The notes beneath the pieces are model-generated. The model had not been told where the DNA came from. It was given only the letters and a program-made list of their open reading frames with translations, and ran no database searches. Of a stretch of 64,000 nt of DNA, positions 22,441 to 35,280 are shown in pieces. Source of the DNA: Paragonimus westermani (taxonomy: Eukaryota > Platyhelminthes > Trematoda > Plagiorchiida > Troglotrematidae); assembly GCA_008508345.1 (NCBI GenBank), contig QNGE01002746.1:1-64000 (forward strand). The letters are read 5' to 3'. Each line of letters starts with the position of its first letter. Within the stretch, counting starts at the first letter, position 1. The position numbers were made by a program, and so were the translations under genes.

Positions 22441-24100
22441 GGCCAAGTTGTCTGTCAAGTGAGTGCACATATTGGCGCGGGTTGATGAAAGCTGTAAGGA
22501 GGCTGTCTTGATGATGACGTCTTACTTCCACTTATGTTTTGACTGTTTGCTCGCAAGTTGTAATCACCTTGATAAACGTTTAAATATAGACGTAGCTACT
22601 TCTGTTAATTAAGTTCGTTTCCCTTCTGTGTTTTCTTCCTGTGTACTGGGTTTCCTTTTTACTTCATGGTTGTGTGACAGTTAAGCATCAATGTGAACCA
22701 CTGATGTATTGCTGTCTATGGTAAGGTTGATGACTTACAGTACATTGTGTTTTCAAAATATTCCCTCTTGAACGTGCGGCTAACGATCGCATTTCATGTG
22801 GTCTCATGGGTTTTGTGTACTTATGTATCAAAAAGGCTGGTCACCGTATTTTCAATTAGTTTGAGAGCAGTCTTATCAGCGAAAGTGATTTCCCGCTCCA
22901 TACTATGAAAGTTTGGGAGTATACTTACGCTGTATTTATCGTTTCAACAGCGTATTCGTAAGGTTTTTAAGCGTTATTAGCCCTGCCTGTTGGCGTCTTG
23001 CTGACGTTGGGTTGTTCACCTCGCGCGCAAAGTGCTGTTTTTAACAATGGGTAGTACGTGGGTGCATCGTTATTCTTGACAATTGTGTTGGCTAGGATTT
23101 TGATTCTACTGCGTAAGACCATGTGAGACAGTCTAGAATTAAGCGATCATATATAAGGCACTTGCAGGTTGGGGCTCTATGTCGCTTTATTGACTGCGTA
23201 TGGGCGCACAGGTAATGGGACACTGTTTCTTCAGTATGCAGCGGAGCTATTTTCGTAGTTGAAGCACCGCTGTCTTCCTCGTGAGGAACGAGTCAAAATT
23301 GTTGCGGAAAGATACCGACGGTTGACTGTGGCCGATGGCATACTACCACACATGATCAAAAGCTTCTAATATTACTGGAAAACGTATCGTTACTCTGAAT
23401 GCATCTGTTGTGTACAACAGTAATCGCAGTTAGACGCTTTGGCTGAGCCCCCGGTTTAGATGCGCCCACTGTTCAATGAATCATAGATTTTGTCATTGGT
23501 TCCAGGTGAGATTCTGAAGAAAGCCCTACTTTCTGTTGTTTTGCAAGCCACACTTTGAATCAAACCTTTAGGGTAGGTCTCATAAGTCATTCCGCGGCAT
23601 AAACGAGCGGAATTTGATCGTCTTCTCGATAGTCATGCTACCCTTCACCGTCTCAGTTTTCCATCTTAATATTTACAGGCGATAGTTCTTCAAGCAAAGA
23701 AACCATCTTTATTATTCGCATTTTTCGCCAGTTAGGTCAGTCGGATGCTCGGACAAGTGCTGCTGCAAGTTTAAAGGCTTTTTTTACTGCGACTCTGGAA
23801 CGCAAATCTTAGAATCGAATACCATTGCTTATTTCAGTGTCTTAAGTGATGCCGAAGTTGAATGTTGCGATCATGCCTGTGTGCGTGAGTCGCCCGGACG
23901 TGGATATCACCATCTTACTTCGATTAAAGTATTTCAATCCAAGGTAGAGAAAGACTATGGGACTATGGAAGACCGAGTTTATTCACATAGTGTATGCTCC
24001 GGTAGATATAAGTTAAAGTGCTCTCAAGAATGCATTTTGTGTTGCCGTCATCGATCTTCTGAAGTGGACCGAGCACTTAACCAATATAGTACAGGTGAGG
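22440..24100. other. No recognisable gene
   Basis: No open frame longer than 60 codons on either strand across most of this stretch, and no repeat I could match inside the window. T/G-rich intergenic sequence. Confidence 0.55.
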
Positions 24101-24189
24101 GGCTCGAATGCAATGTTTGCTCACCTCCCTCATGCGGAGAGGCAGCTGTTTGGTGTGTATGATGTCCGAGCACAACTCAATGACATTAA

Positions 24190-24275
24190 CGAGGGACCGC
24201 GGTATATTTTCCATCTCCGTTTCTCTAGCACCACATTCTAGTGCAAAAGGAAGCATTCTATCAAATGGAGACTGT
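24190..24275 (+). repeat. Short RTE-like fragment, duplicate of 24990-25080
   Basis: About 80 bases align with 24998-25078: shared 'cggtatatttt', 'ctccgtttctc(t/a)agcacc(a/g)cattctagtgc' and 'aggcattgtgccaaatg' in variant form. The second copy is continuous with an RTE linker, so this is a smaller piece of the same family in the same orientation. Confidence 0.6.
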
Positions 24276-24899
24276 CCTGTACATAAACCGATCATATACC
24301 ATCCAATTGCAAGTTGTGTCACCTTGCTGAAGACTCGTATGTCTTGCAGTAGCCACTTGGACTCTAATCATCCTGTTTTTCTTGCTAGCCTTAGTATGCC
24401 CTTTTTCCACACGCCGTTCGTTCTTATGCGTATTCGGCGTTCGAACGAAGGTCACGAGAAGAATGCCTATCAAATGGTATCGTCTAACAACTTGTTCAGT
24501 CCAACTCAAATTAGAGAACCTACGAAGCACTCAACGGATTGCAGTGACTGTGAATGTCTGTTGTAAAGAGGCATGTCCTAAGGAAGCTGTGCATTTGCAG
24601 TAAAACTAGGTATCTGTTGCGTTTTTGAGCTTCATAACTTATCATCGCCACATTCCTCCTGACTCGCGAAGAGCCCAAGCGTAATTCGATTGAGAGGTTG
24701 TGCACTTCACTTGGTTGAGCAGTCGAAAGAGAAGGAATGAATATTTGTGTATGGGAACAGCAGAGTGATATTTTCCTTGGTTCGTTGTATTGTTGGCCAT
24801 CACCTTGGTGTTGGTGGGACCGTATTTAAAAAGGATGGTACATCTATCACTAATCTCCCGCATCAACCTGACAGAGAGGCTGAACAGTCTTAGAAGCAG

Positions 24900-25440
24900 T
24901 TCAGCTGACCTAAACCCGATTGCGTGAACAGCGGGCTTCGGGTTCGAAGCTACTGCGTGCCTGATGGCTCTCCACCGGAGGAAGAACTAGCCGTGCAGCG
25001 AGAGAGCCCGGTATATTTACGAACTCCGTTTCTCAAGCACCGCATTCTAGTGCAGAAAGAGGCATTGTGCCAAATGCTGACGGTGCTAAAGCACAACACG
25101 GTCCCAGGCCCGGATCTTTTCCCGCCTCTTTTCAAGGATGGAGAGAGATTAATATCAGACCTAACAGCTCTCTTTTGAAGTGTCTGAGAAACCGATTAGG
25201 TGTTTTGTGGTTGACGCTTCTCAGTAGTTATCCTCCTTTTTGCAAAGAGCTCGAACTGTATTCGGCAACTGCAGGATTATCAGTCTGTCGTTTATACTCA
25301 CCGGCGTAGTATTTCATCGACCCACCAACCACAGGAAAAACAGGTCGTCGAAGATTAGACAGGATTCTTATTCGGCTAGGCTGATTGACCATATTTCTGC
25401 TCCGTATCAAGCCTTGTGGCATTGACCCTCTCGTAGGCAA
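24900..25440 (+). mobile_element. RTE-like LINE, linker and start of reverse transcriptase
   Basis: The translation gives VPDGSPPEEELAVQ, then NTVPGPDLFPPLFKDG (about 25095-25140), which is the RTE P-G-P-D-x-x-P-P-A-L-F-K-D-G block, then ERLISDLTALF. After frame changes it continues with VVYTHRRSISSTHQ and LIDHISAPYQAL (about 25270-25425), the N-terminal RT fingers. No later RT motifs follow before the microsatellite at 25.8 kb. Several stops are present. Confidence 0.65.
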
Positions 25441-25764
25441 CCAACCGTCACAGCATTTTCGAACCTGAAACCTGCGTTGCAGTTAGCTCAAACTGTTCTC
25501 GCAAGATATTTTCGGATAAATATCTCAATCTATGAAGATAATTCCAGGCTTACTTTGCATTCCGGATAGAAGTATATAGACAGTTGTCTCGTTTGTTCGT
25601 CAGCACTGGTGGTGGTTGTCAGACGTGCCCAACCTATCCTTTCTCATCCAAATTTGCCATAAAGAACACTCCAAAAGGTGCACAGTATGATTCTAGTTGA
25701 TTGAAACGGGATGTATAGACCATATTATCTTCTTTAGTTCCTTTACTCAGACCATGCTGAATAG

Positions 25765-25836
<72 letters not shown>

Positions 25837-25853
25837 ACAACAACAACAACAAA
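25765..25853. repeat. Compound trinucleotide microsatellite (TCA)24-(ACA)n
   Basis: An uninterrupted run of 24 TCA units (25765-25836) passes directly into about six ACA units. Frames through it give poly-His or poly-Met and poly-Gln and are not genes. The lack of interruptions implies a young, length-variable locus. Confidence 0.97.
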
Positions 25854-25894
25854 GCCATGAGCTTAACCGGAAGGTAGTGTAACTTGGACGACCG

Positions 25895-26490
25895 CTCACC
25901 TCAACCATGACGTGGAATATCCTCGAAGCAGGAACGTTGCTGAAGGGTTATGGAGTGCTATTAAAAATAAGGCTAGGTGGAAGAACTTGGAGTGGTATGA
26001 ATGCAGGTACCCCATTGACTGCGGCACACTGCCATCTCGGATAGCGTTTCTAGCCGGCAATTTGGATGAGTACGAGGACCGCAACCAGGCAGATGATACC
26101 TACCCACGTTGCTCAATGAAGCAGTCAGAGATTTCACACTGCGTGACCACGTTGTTGCTTGATCACTGCGCGGTTTTGCCCAAGCGTTGGTGGTTTCAGT
26201 ACATAATGCTCGGTGCAGCAGACGCCCAGCTAACTTGCACAATACGCGACTCAACCATTTCACCCTTCGCAGCGTGGTTGGTTGATCAGGTAAACGCGCA
26301 TCTCTACCGTTTCGGAATAGGCGCCGGTGAACCGCCCTACTGCTCACGTGGTTATTCCACTTGGCTCGTGTTAATCGGCGGAGATACTGGTAGTGGTGGC
26401 CAGGAACAGCAAGTCTCTTGATATCTTCGTTGCGAAAAAGCCAAACTTCCAAACCATAGAACAAAACAAAGTGAGGTAATTGGTGGAGGT
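25895..26490 (-). mobile_element. RTE-like LINE, C-terminal end
   Basis: Minus-strand frame 25973-26689 contains FVLFYGLEVWLFRNEDIKRL (family L-L-Y-G-S-E-T-W-P-L-R-x-E-D-x-R-R-L), VPGHHYQYLRRL, RRVKWLSRVLCKLAGRLL (R-L-R-W-L-G-H-V-L-R-M), GRYHLPGCGPRTHPN and RLETLSEMAVCRSQW. That order is the post-RT tail of the RTE elements seen at 22.0-22.4 kb. The core from about 26490 to 25990 has an unusually open frame, so it is a fairly recent fragment. The RT catalytic half is missing. Confidence 0.8.
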
Positions 26491-28260
26491 AGCTTATGAG
26501 GACTGTGCTCAGTGTTAATGCCGCATCAAGACTTCTCACACGTCCACTGTTACAAGCAGTGCACTTGAGGCTGTGTATACTACCGCATACTTTAACAGCA
26601 CCATACCAGCTTTTGCTATTATTGATGAGGTATCGACGAGAATAACCAAGATGCTGCTTGTCTTTACTGTGTTGTGTTATCCGTAACATTGAAATGACTC
26701 CCTGTTTTCGCTAAAAAGAGAGATGTATAACATCTGTGTACGATTTGTTTTACTCTACGTCTTGTCCCCAACATGGTTGTGAACAGATTTACGGTGTTTG
26801 ACCATTGTTGTCTTGTTCACTTGGTCTACATCAAGTGTTATGGCCGCACATACAGTGCGACCGCTTGTTGTTGCTTCTCGAATTTTTAGGATGGACAATC
26901 AATCAGTTAGATAACTGGACATTATGTGGTGGCTGCGTTACGTGTTCCCTATGCCACCTGGGTGTTTACCTCACCGGGCATTACTCATTCATACTACAAA
27001 CACTTAGGTGAAACCACGAGATGATCAGACAACAACATCAACACAAAATACGAAGTTCCTATCGGTCCCATCAAGTGGATTTGATAAGTACCGTCTGCCC
27101 ATTTGGGACCCCGGGATAACTCAGATCGCTAGTGAAAAACGTTGGCCGGCTTGGCAGCATGACTTAGTCACTGACCCATCCGCATCCACAGTGCCGTCCA
27201 TATTTGGCCTTGGTTTTTCTCTTTTTGATATATTCATGGTGTCTTTTGGTTTTTACTAAGAGCTACCTGTCGAGTCACAGCACCGTCTGGCCAGGCGTAC
27301 AGCTGTGTTTGAATGCATAAATGAATGAAAATGCTTTCATCTCGTTATACTGGAGTTTTCTAGGCAAGAGCTCTTACTCCTGGTTCAGGATCTGTGCCAT
27401 TAGCAGCCTACTATCCAGGAGGTTAAGCAATATCAATTGGGTATAGTCGTCTCTTTCGTGTAAGCGGTTTAAAACCGAACCATTGAGCCCAGTCGAAATC
27501 AAATGAGGTCCCAACAAAACAAGTTGGCTGTTTGAACGTCTTCAGTTGATAGAGGTCAGTGTCATCTGCCTAAATCTCGAGGTCGGTCAATATTGTCAAT
27601 TTTTGCACCACCGTGCAGCTAGTTTGACGGCACGATTTTCAAGATGCCTGAAAGAAAATCAAATGGGGGAGTTAAATTCTAACATCCTTTTTAAACGTCA
27701 TTTGATCGTAAAGACTGAGAAGTTTCTGGTTTGCACACTAATGGGTGTTCCCTGCTGTGTAACGCACAAAGTCGCACTTATGTCCTATACTTAGGCCCGC
27801 TGCTTCTGGGCCTGTGCGTGTGCTATGTTTTCGAAGCGTTTTTATGATCCCATCTTTGTTCATTTGAACTATCCCTTGGATAATGTTATGGATACACCGT
27901 TGCTGCGTCCCGCGGTCAAGCTGGAGTGAGGTGCACCCTCTGTTTTGAAGTGGGTCAAAGCTTCCCGATAAACGGTCGATTGTGTGCCGTTAAATTGAGA
28001 TAATACACATCCTTGAGTTTCAAACTGCTAAGACGTAATAAATCTGGAGGACAACATAATCCCTTCTCAACTTTTTTCCAAAGGCGGTGATGAGGGGTTA
28101 CCGTCTGAACTTGTCTTCTTAGGCTCCTTATGAGGATCTGCAGAGATGTTTTGTGAGCGATACTTACCAGTAGCTAACACTAACATCAATATCAGAATTT
28201 GATGGCTTTCGAAACACGATAACTAAATACCGGGGGAAAAGGCATGTTTTTTGCTTGGTT
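26490..28260. other. No recognisable gene
   Basis: Frames at 26805-27011, 27008-27259 and 27546-27794 are 68 to 83 codons long and unassignable. An acceptor-like 'cacttag' precedes 27008, but no paired donor is evident. Confidence 0.45.
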
Positions 28261-29190
28261 ACGAACGTACCGCTTATATTTCCATTGTGTATCACTCGCT
28301 TTACGGTCAGTACGTACTTTTTGGGCGAGCGGTCGTGGTTATGTTAAATCTGAAGGCAGCTTGTTTATTTAGCGCCTTTTGCAGGATTGATTTCGCTCTA
28401 GAACACCCTCAGTGAAATAGGTAGATTTGTTGAGTCATCGTACGCCTGCTCAAAACACAGAGTGCAGGCTCATTGGTGGCTATCTTGAACATTCACCACC
28501 TGAGTTGGCTTTAGGCAGGATGTCCGATGTATCCCGTTATGTTCAACTACTTGACAGATGTCCTGTTGTGAGTTTTCAGTGGTTCGAAGGATCTCAATAA
28601 AGTTTTCGCAAGGCAGTAAGGTGACATTTGCAGAGTGCATGGGTGGTCTCATTTTATCTGGTTCTTCCAAGAACAACTTACCATCATGAACAAACTAAAT
28701 GATTTAGCTGATCTGTACAACATGCACTTTTCAGCTTCACAGTGTAAAATATTGTTGAAAGGCTTGGTCATTTCTGACCATCTTGATCTTATAAATGGAA
28801 AGCCGCTTGAAACCTGTAATTTCCACACTCGTGCCGAAAAAATCGACGATGATAATATAGGTACGTAGTACAGACGCAAGTATTCCTTACTCTTGGCGTC
28901 ACAAATGTGTTTACAGTGCATGTAGGACTATAGTTTTGATGTGCAAATCAGATATTCGAATTGTTCGTGCGTGAGATGCTCATAAGCTCTCTAGCTTCTA
29001 TACCACCGATGTGCCCTGCAGTTAACCTTTGTCGAGTGGGTTGATTTATAAGCAACATGACAGCCTGTCAGCGTGAAGTTTCAAATTGTCTGCGTTTACC
29101 GCTGGTTGAAATGCACAGTCTACGGTGACTCGGTCATGCCTTCTATGTATTGACAGAGCGTCTATCACATCGCACGTTAATTACTGTTGC
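28260..29190 (+). mobile_element. RTE-like LINE reverse transcriptase, middle and C-terminal part
   Basis: Degenerate but ordered blocks: AYISIVYHSLYGQY (about 28270-28310), then AGCPMYPVMFNYLTDVLL (about 28510-28570; family Q-G-C-P-L-S-P-F-L-F-N-F). An open frame at 28635-28868 carries LADLYNMHFSASQCKILLKG and NGKPLETCNFHT, which match the F-G-M-x-F-x-x-S-K-C-K-V-L-L block and its successor. A final block near 29110-29165 reads like H-S-L-R-x-L-G-H-A-F-Y-V-L-T-E-R-L. The catalytic Asp pair is not recognisable. Heavily mutated. Confidence 0.65.
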
Positions 29191-29539
29191 TGTCGGTGAT
29201 TATCGTTCGACCGGTGACGTCTTCGTTAGCTATGAGAGTTTTGGTTGCCCCTCTGAGCACGTTCGCGAGGTGTCCCTTTAGGTTGGGGGCTGCGCGGTCA
29301 TACGCGTTGCTACTTGAATGCACTTTCGAATGAATCAGTTTGTGGCAGTCAGTCGCAAACATGAGGTTGTTGCCTCTTCCTGATTCTCCTCCAAGTATAT
29401 TTTTTGTTTTACGCATTTGTATTTGTTAAGCTGTCAATTTGTCATCCAACGGCAGCTCGAACGATTGTACTTTCTGCACAGCTCAACGCAAATTGTCTAT
29501 GTGCCCTTTTTGTGGATGGAGGTCTAGCTATGCTCCAGA

Positions 29540-29880
29540 AACTCCAGAGCAGTGTAGTTGTTCTAAATGGCTGGGGTTTGGTCAACATCGTTACTCCCAA
29601 AAAGGGTTCGCTCACTCCGGGCGGAAATTACACAGAGATTAACCTGATTCCTATTATATCGAAGTTGCTCGCAATCGTAATTTGTAGACTAGACTTAACG
29701 CGTAATAAGCATATCCGCGAGAAGCAGGAAGAACAAGCTGGGTTTCGCCTAGACCGTGATTTTAACGATCACATTTCCACACTTCACTAGATGCTCGATT
29801 TCCACCATTCATGTAGACCAACAGTGGTTGTCTTCTTGGACATCATATTGGCCTTCGGTTCAGTGGGTATAATTGCACTT
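29540..29880 (+). mobile_element. RTE-like LINE, N-terminal reverse transcriptase fragment
   Basis: The frame at 29404-29790 gives GWGLVNIVTPKKGSLTPGGN (family W-x-x-G-x-I-V-P-I-P-K-K-G). It continues through INLIPIISKLLAIVICRLDL (S-L-x-P-V-x-S-K-L-L-A-x-I-I-L-R-R-L) and QAGFRLDRDFNDHISTL (Q-A-G-F-R-P-G-R-G-C-x-D-Q-I-F-T-L). After a stop come TVVVFLDI and AFGSVG, which is motif A with its Asp near 29838. It is one of the clearest RTE fingers in the window. Confidence 0.78.
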
Positions 29881-31900
29881 TGAGGAATGTTGTGCATGAC
29901 AAGTATGTGAATATCTCGAAGGCAATTTACTGCTAGACGTCGGACCGTGTTAGGGTCTGTGGCAGCGTATCGCCGACCTTTAACGTCTCAAGCGGTTTTA
30001 ACACGCTATACATATATGCGTATGTACTCAGAAACAGTTTGCAGCGAGCCGACATCTTGAAGAAATGTTCTACTGTGGACGGTTTTGTGTTTGAACCTCG
30101 ATGAAGATAATCAGTTCATTTGAAGCATAATAAGCAAGCAAGTGATACGCTCATTTTTCGGTGGAATGCTGTTGGTAATCAGCACTACACCTGGTGCGAA
30201 AAATGAGGACCGTTTGAATTTACGGCTTTTCTTCAAAATTCACTAAGGTAGATCATACCGTCGTGTGCAACTCAAGTGGACACAACCTAATGTCCACTCT
30301 GAGCTAGATATCCCGCCTTATATGACATCCTTTATTTTTACTTACTTCATGTCCATAAAACCCAGCCCATGTGCTTATGTGTCTCACCGCTGTGCCGTAC
30401 CAACAAAGGCGACGCATTGATAAGTACCATTCTGGTGGACTCAAGTAAGTAAACTGCACAGTGCATGGATTTTCTGACAGGTACTATGTCAGATGCTATG
30501 CAAACAGTTGTTCGTCGGTCGATTGATCAGCTGAGGTATGGTTGAAGGCGTTAACCGAGTTCGTCCATAATCGGGGTCATTGTGTCACGATCGCGCATAC
30601 CTGATGTGTTATGTTTTGTCCCGAAATCAGTTTTCCCCAAAGATGCAAGTTACCGTCGATTCGTACCGTATATTTTTCCCGTTTGTTATGCCGACTAAAC
30701 CGAGTACATTACAATACAAGGGTGTCTTGTAATGGTCACATACTTGGAAGAATAAAACGAACATTTTGGTACAACATAGGGTTAGACATTGAGCGTCTTA
30801 CTTTTGTTCTCTCATTTTGACCGTACTTTCGGTGTTAACTTTCAAGGAAACGTTGGGGGTGTAGGCTTTCAGTTGCATTTCAGCACGTAACAACTCTTGT
30901 ATTACGTCCATATCATAAGTGTTTTATGTACAAGCATGATTGTCAGCTGTCAGTTAGTGACGGATAGGTAATATTGCATATAATCACGTGAGGTCCACTT
31001 CTAGGGAACACCACACGGAGTCGTGTTTGTCCTACACACTTTCCAACACCAACATTGTGATTGTAATGCTTCCTGACGCCCACCCTCAAACCGGCACTCC
31101 ACGACCAGTTCCACTCTTGTTTAGATTCAGCAGATAAAGATGGTCTGAATAGGGTTTCAACCGGCCAATCTCGACGTTACGGAACGGTGCTGTTATCTGA
31201 TCGGTCATTAGTTCTATGAGCATCGCTTGGGACACATGATGATCTTGGATGTACACATCATTGAGTTTTACTAGTCACCCAACCCCATACTGACCAAGGA
31301 GCTTCAGAATTATTAAAGAAGTCGGTGAAAACGTTTGTCTCGAAAGATTTTTTTAAACGTAGCCATATGAATAAATACAGGTTTTTCACTTCTTCGCGTT
31401 AACGAGACAGCATTGCCTTGCATAACATCTGGACGCTTTCAAGGTTGACGGGCTGTTTTTTCTTTTTCTCTCACGGAGCTGTGCCCGACTGAGTACAGGT
31501 GATGCACCAGTCCCCCTTGGAGATTGGAGCATTTTAACGAACTTGTTGCCTGATTCCGAACGCCAGTCTACCTTCCGAATGTACTGCAATAACTGTTGTA
31601 GGAATTGCCGACTTGCCCACTCCTATGAGACAAAAGAGTTCAGTGATTTGTGTTACAGAGCAGAAGCAATAAACGTATTCAAATAATCTAATCTGTGGCC
31701 TGAATCAGCCCGACGTTCTTCGGTCATTGATCACATCCTTTGACGAGGACGTCAGACCGATTTGTTTCGCGGATGTATAACCTATGTTGATGGATTATCG
31801 GCAGTTAACGTCTGCTGATTTAATATTTGCGAGTTCGGAGTGCAAGTAGGTCGAACATTTCTGTCCACATTCTGCTAACCCATCGACGTGCATCCCAAGC
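29880..31900. other. No recognisable gene
   Basis: Two kilobases with only short frames. Scattered A/T-rich sequence and no repeat that I could match elsewhere in the window. Confidence 0.5.
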
Positions 31901-31903
31901 GCT

Positions 31904-32294
31904 TCACAATAGGCTGTAAATGTCATCTGACTTAAGGGTGACACATAGCCCTCTTTGTACACTGTGAAAACTGATAGGGTTTTTGTCAGTTGGAAGTGTC
32001 ATCATTGCCATAAACAACAATACACGTATCGGTGATGCTTTCCTTTTTGATTTTGATTTACCGAACACTGTTGAAACACACTGTATGCGGTACTTGAGGG
32101 TTGCGATTGCATTACACGATCCACCAATATGTTGTGCGGGCTTAATCATTCGTTTAATCGGCGGGATGCCTTTCAAAACCTTGATTGCCGTCATAAGCGG
32201 TGTGTCATTTGCGCGTTTGATTAAGGTGGCCGTTGAACTAAAACCGTCAACGATCATCATCGCTCAAAAATTTAGACTCCTGACTTTTTCATAA
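31904..32294. other. Overlapping open frames on both strands, unassigned
   Basis: A plus-strand frame (31983-32294, 103 codons) and a minus-strand frame (31904-32260, 118 codons) overlap almost completely without stops, while the surrounding 2 kb has nothing longer than 70 codons. The minus product is lysine-rich and the plus product hydrophobic. At most one is real. I recognise neither. It may be a piece of an unidentified transposon or an exon. Confidence 0.25.
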
Positions 32295-32394
32295 AGTTCA
32301 CAATTGAGCTAAATCCACGGGGTAATTTCAAGAGGTCGTTACAACGCGCAGTGAAGATGGAATCAGTCACTGCGTTTCGTTCATTCATGACAGT

Positions 32395-32792
32395 CACGAG
32401 CCTGGTCAGAGGGTATTATGGTTTGAGTTGCCGCTCTCTGCATTACTGACCTGAAATATCCTGTGGGAAAAATGTAAGTAACAAAACAAAATGGATAAAA
32501 TAAGGCTAGGCAAACGAACTGGAAATGTGTGTGCCGGCATGCGATTGGCTGCGGCAAATCGTCATCTCGGGTTTCATTTTTATCTGGCGACTTGAGTGAC
32601 CACGGTGTTCGCAACCGGACAGAAATACCTACTCACTTGAATTGACATAACGGTTATGGTCACATTTCCTGCCCATGTTTGACCACCCAGCAGTATTACC
32701 CAATTTCTGGCGGTTTCAGTAAACAATGATCGATGCGGAAAACGCTCAGCTGTCACGTGGAGTACGTGACACAAACCTCGCAAACCATGCAA
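32395..32792 (-). mobile_element. RTE-like LINE, extreme C-terminal end
   Basis: Two adjoining minus frames give GLCHVLHVTAERFPHRSLF (family L-G-H-V-L-R-M-x-x-x-R-L-P-R-R-A-L-F) at 32780-32725, then WVILLGGQTWAGN (G-G-Q-x-M-T-W). The second frame continues with PWSLKSPDKNETRDDD and then ACRHTHFQF. It is a more diverged relative of the fragment at 25.9-26.5 kb. Confidence 0.6.
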
Positions 32793-33480
32793 CTTGATTG
32801 TTTGACGAGTTGACCATGCACCTCTTGGGTCTCAAATACGCACTACATTTGGGATTTATTGTAATTCGTTCCATTCAGTGGGTACACAATGACCAAGTGA
32901 AATACACGGCGAGCACTTCCAAAATATGCAATAGAACGTTAGATAAAATACTTTAAACCGCGTTCCAAACAACCATCCGCACTGTTGGTTTCTGTTCATG
33001 CTATCTCAGTGCTTTGAAGCTCGCTGTTAACGACGCTGTTGCGCCAACTGTACGTTCGCTCGTTGGAATCCTGATAATTGTCACTGTTTTCGGTAACATC
33101 CAGTCCACATATTACAACACGCAAATGTCATATGATATGGAATCTCGATTTGTACATTCAGCTGTCAGTTGCAGTCGATTCGGATGCCTCGCGAGATATC
33201 AGACTTCTAAACTGCTATGCGGACTCCTTAGTGGTGAAGACTGGACCCTCTTCTAGATAAACTCGTGTACTTACACAACTACTACAGTAGATTTAAGGTG
33301 CTACCGGCCTTGACTTGAGAAATATGACGGTCGCTCAGCCAGTGCAGGCTTAGGACTTCCTAACATTCGGTGAGAGCTGATGTCGTGTCTTTACCACGTA
33401 ATTGTTTATATGCACAGAACTTTTACTATATAAGGTGTCATTTCATTTAATTACGGATTGTCCTTTTCTGATTTGTACAG

Positions 33481-33544
33481 GGAATAGACAAAAACGAAGA
33501 TCACGCGAAAAGGGGCTTTTTAATCGACGTCGACGTCGTTCGCG
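33481..33544 (+). CDS. Very weak candidate exon
   Basis: 64 bases lie between a tttgtacag acceptor and a CGCG|gtaggt donor. Two frames are open: one acidic (GIDKNEDHAKRGFLIDVDVV) and one strongly basic (RQKRRSREKGLFNRRRRRS). There is no neighbouring exon to decide the frame, so this may be chance. Confidence 0.18.
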
Positions 33545-35280
33545 GTAGGTGTGGTTGAAGTTTTTTGTCAACACAGGTCGCTGTAAATTGTTTTACATGC
33601 CCATGAACTTCTCAGTCCTGTTTTCTTAATTATCTGTTCTCAGAAACAGACAGAGTAAATTCAGAACCTACGTGGCGGTTAACTCAACTCGGAATTTACA
33701 ATTAGACTGGTTTAAATCCCCTTGAGGTTTGGCTATTGGCTATTCATTGCGTTGGAAGCTAACGATGAGGATTTTGCAAGGTTTTAAGAGGCCATTGTCC
33801 TCAGTTCCCATGTGCAGCCGTTCCAAACTTGACCATTCTCTTGAAAAAATTCACTGGCGGCCAACCTGCACAATAAACGTTTGACGTCAGTTTTCGATAC
33901 AATCGTCAGCACTGTTTACATTGATACACACCACCAAGTGTAACGCTGGAGTGTATACGTGCGGTGTCTTGATTTTATGCATCGAAATCGAATCCGCTAA
34001 CACCTGCTCTGTTTGACAGTCTAGGTTGTTGACCAATTAAGAGTGACCCTGCTGCCTGAGTGATCATGTTTCCGATCACAGCTCACTGACGTCATACATC
34101 GCCATTTGTCGACGTCAGACATAGTACCTGCCATTTTGTACTTCTGTGATTGATCACAACTTACCAGCTGTACGTCTGCTTCGGATGTATACTGACACAT
34201 GGTGACACGTATACTGACCACATTAAGTGTCGAACGTATCACAGTATAAGAAGAAAGACAAGGACAGTGTATTAGATAAGGAAGAAATTGTGGGGAAAGG
34301 AGGGACATACCCTCCTGCACACATATTCGCAGCACGGGCGCCACTGATTTATGCTGTATGTTCTATCAGACAGCATCCGCAAACAAAGATGTTGCTTGTA
34401 CTTCGGACTTCAGCCAAAAAGTTAGGACCTCGCTGTTGAAGCAAGCTTCGGCATCATTGCCTCCATACCCCGAGTTCGTCACACGTTGGCTAACAGGCTG
34501 TCGCTTCCGTTCTAAACAACCACTCGCAAACAGGGCATGACGTGGCAAGCAATGCGTTAGTGTTCGTGGATGTGATCAAGACAACGAAATCTGTGAGACG
34601 AAGTCATGCTCGGGAGTAGGCTGACTCTATCTGTTCCGAAGACATGTTGGCGAACCTCGTCACTGGTGACATGATATCCCTACCACACGCTGCTAATGCG
34701 CTGGAGACGCCGGCAGTCAAAAACGGACACTGGACATCCTCCACACGGGTGGACTAGATGTCGCAGCCGTTTAAATGGGACCGCTCTTACGGTGGTACTT
34801 TACATGGCTTTCCACAGAACTGCTAAGGTCACGTAGGTGTCACAGTTAGCGTATGTCAGTAAACGCAGACGACTTATGATTTCGTATAACACTCCGCCAG
34901 CATTGATGTAGTTTCAAAGGCACGTGAACTTCTCGGCTAACTCTAAGGGTAAGAGCAGGCGCTGAGTTCTGCCAGTCTTGCAACAGTACCTTGCATTTAA
35001 TAAATGCGAAACACATAACACCCTAATGAACTGAGATCTCTAGTCTATCCGAGATGTTCTTGGTTCTGCGTGAACTCTCAGAGATTACAGCAATATTGCC
35101 TGCATACTGTGTGTTTCGAAGTCGATTGCTTGAAAGCAGTTAAACACCATCATAGTTTGTACTCCATCAGGTCGCACTTTAGGATCTCGTTTGTTTCATA
35201 ATTGAATAAAAGAGGGAGACAGGACAACTTTGTTGTATCTCATTTGATGTGTTAAGGTTGGCGATACTCTACCGCAAGCC
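33545..35280. other. No recognisable gene
   Basis: Frames of at most 107 codons with no domains and no convincing exon borders. Contents unknown. Confidence 0.45.

Noticed and set aside
25634..25882. Frames with poly-Met, poly-His and poly-Gln
   Set aside because: Direct translation of the TCA/ACA microsatellite.
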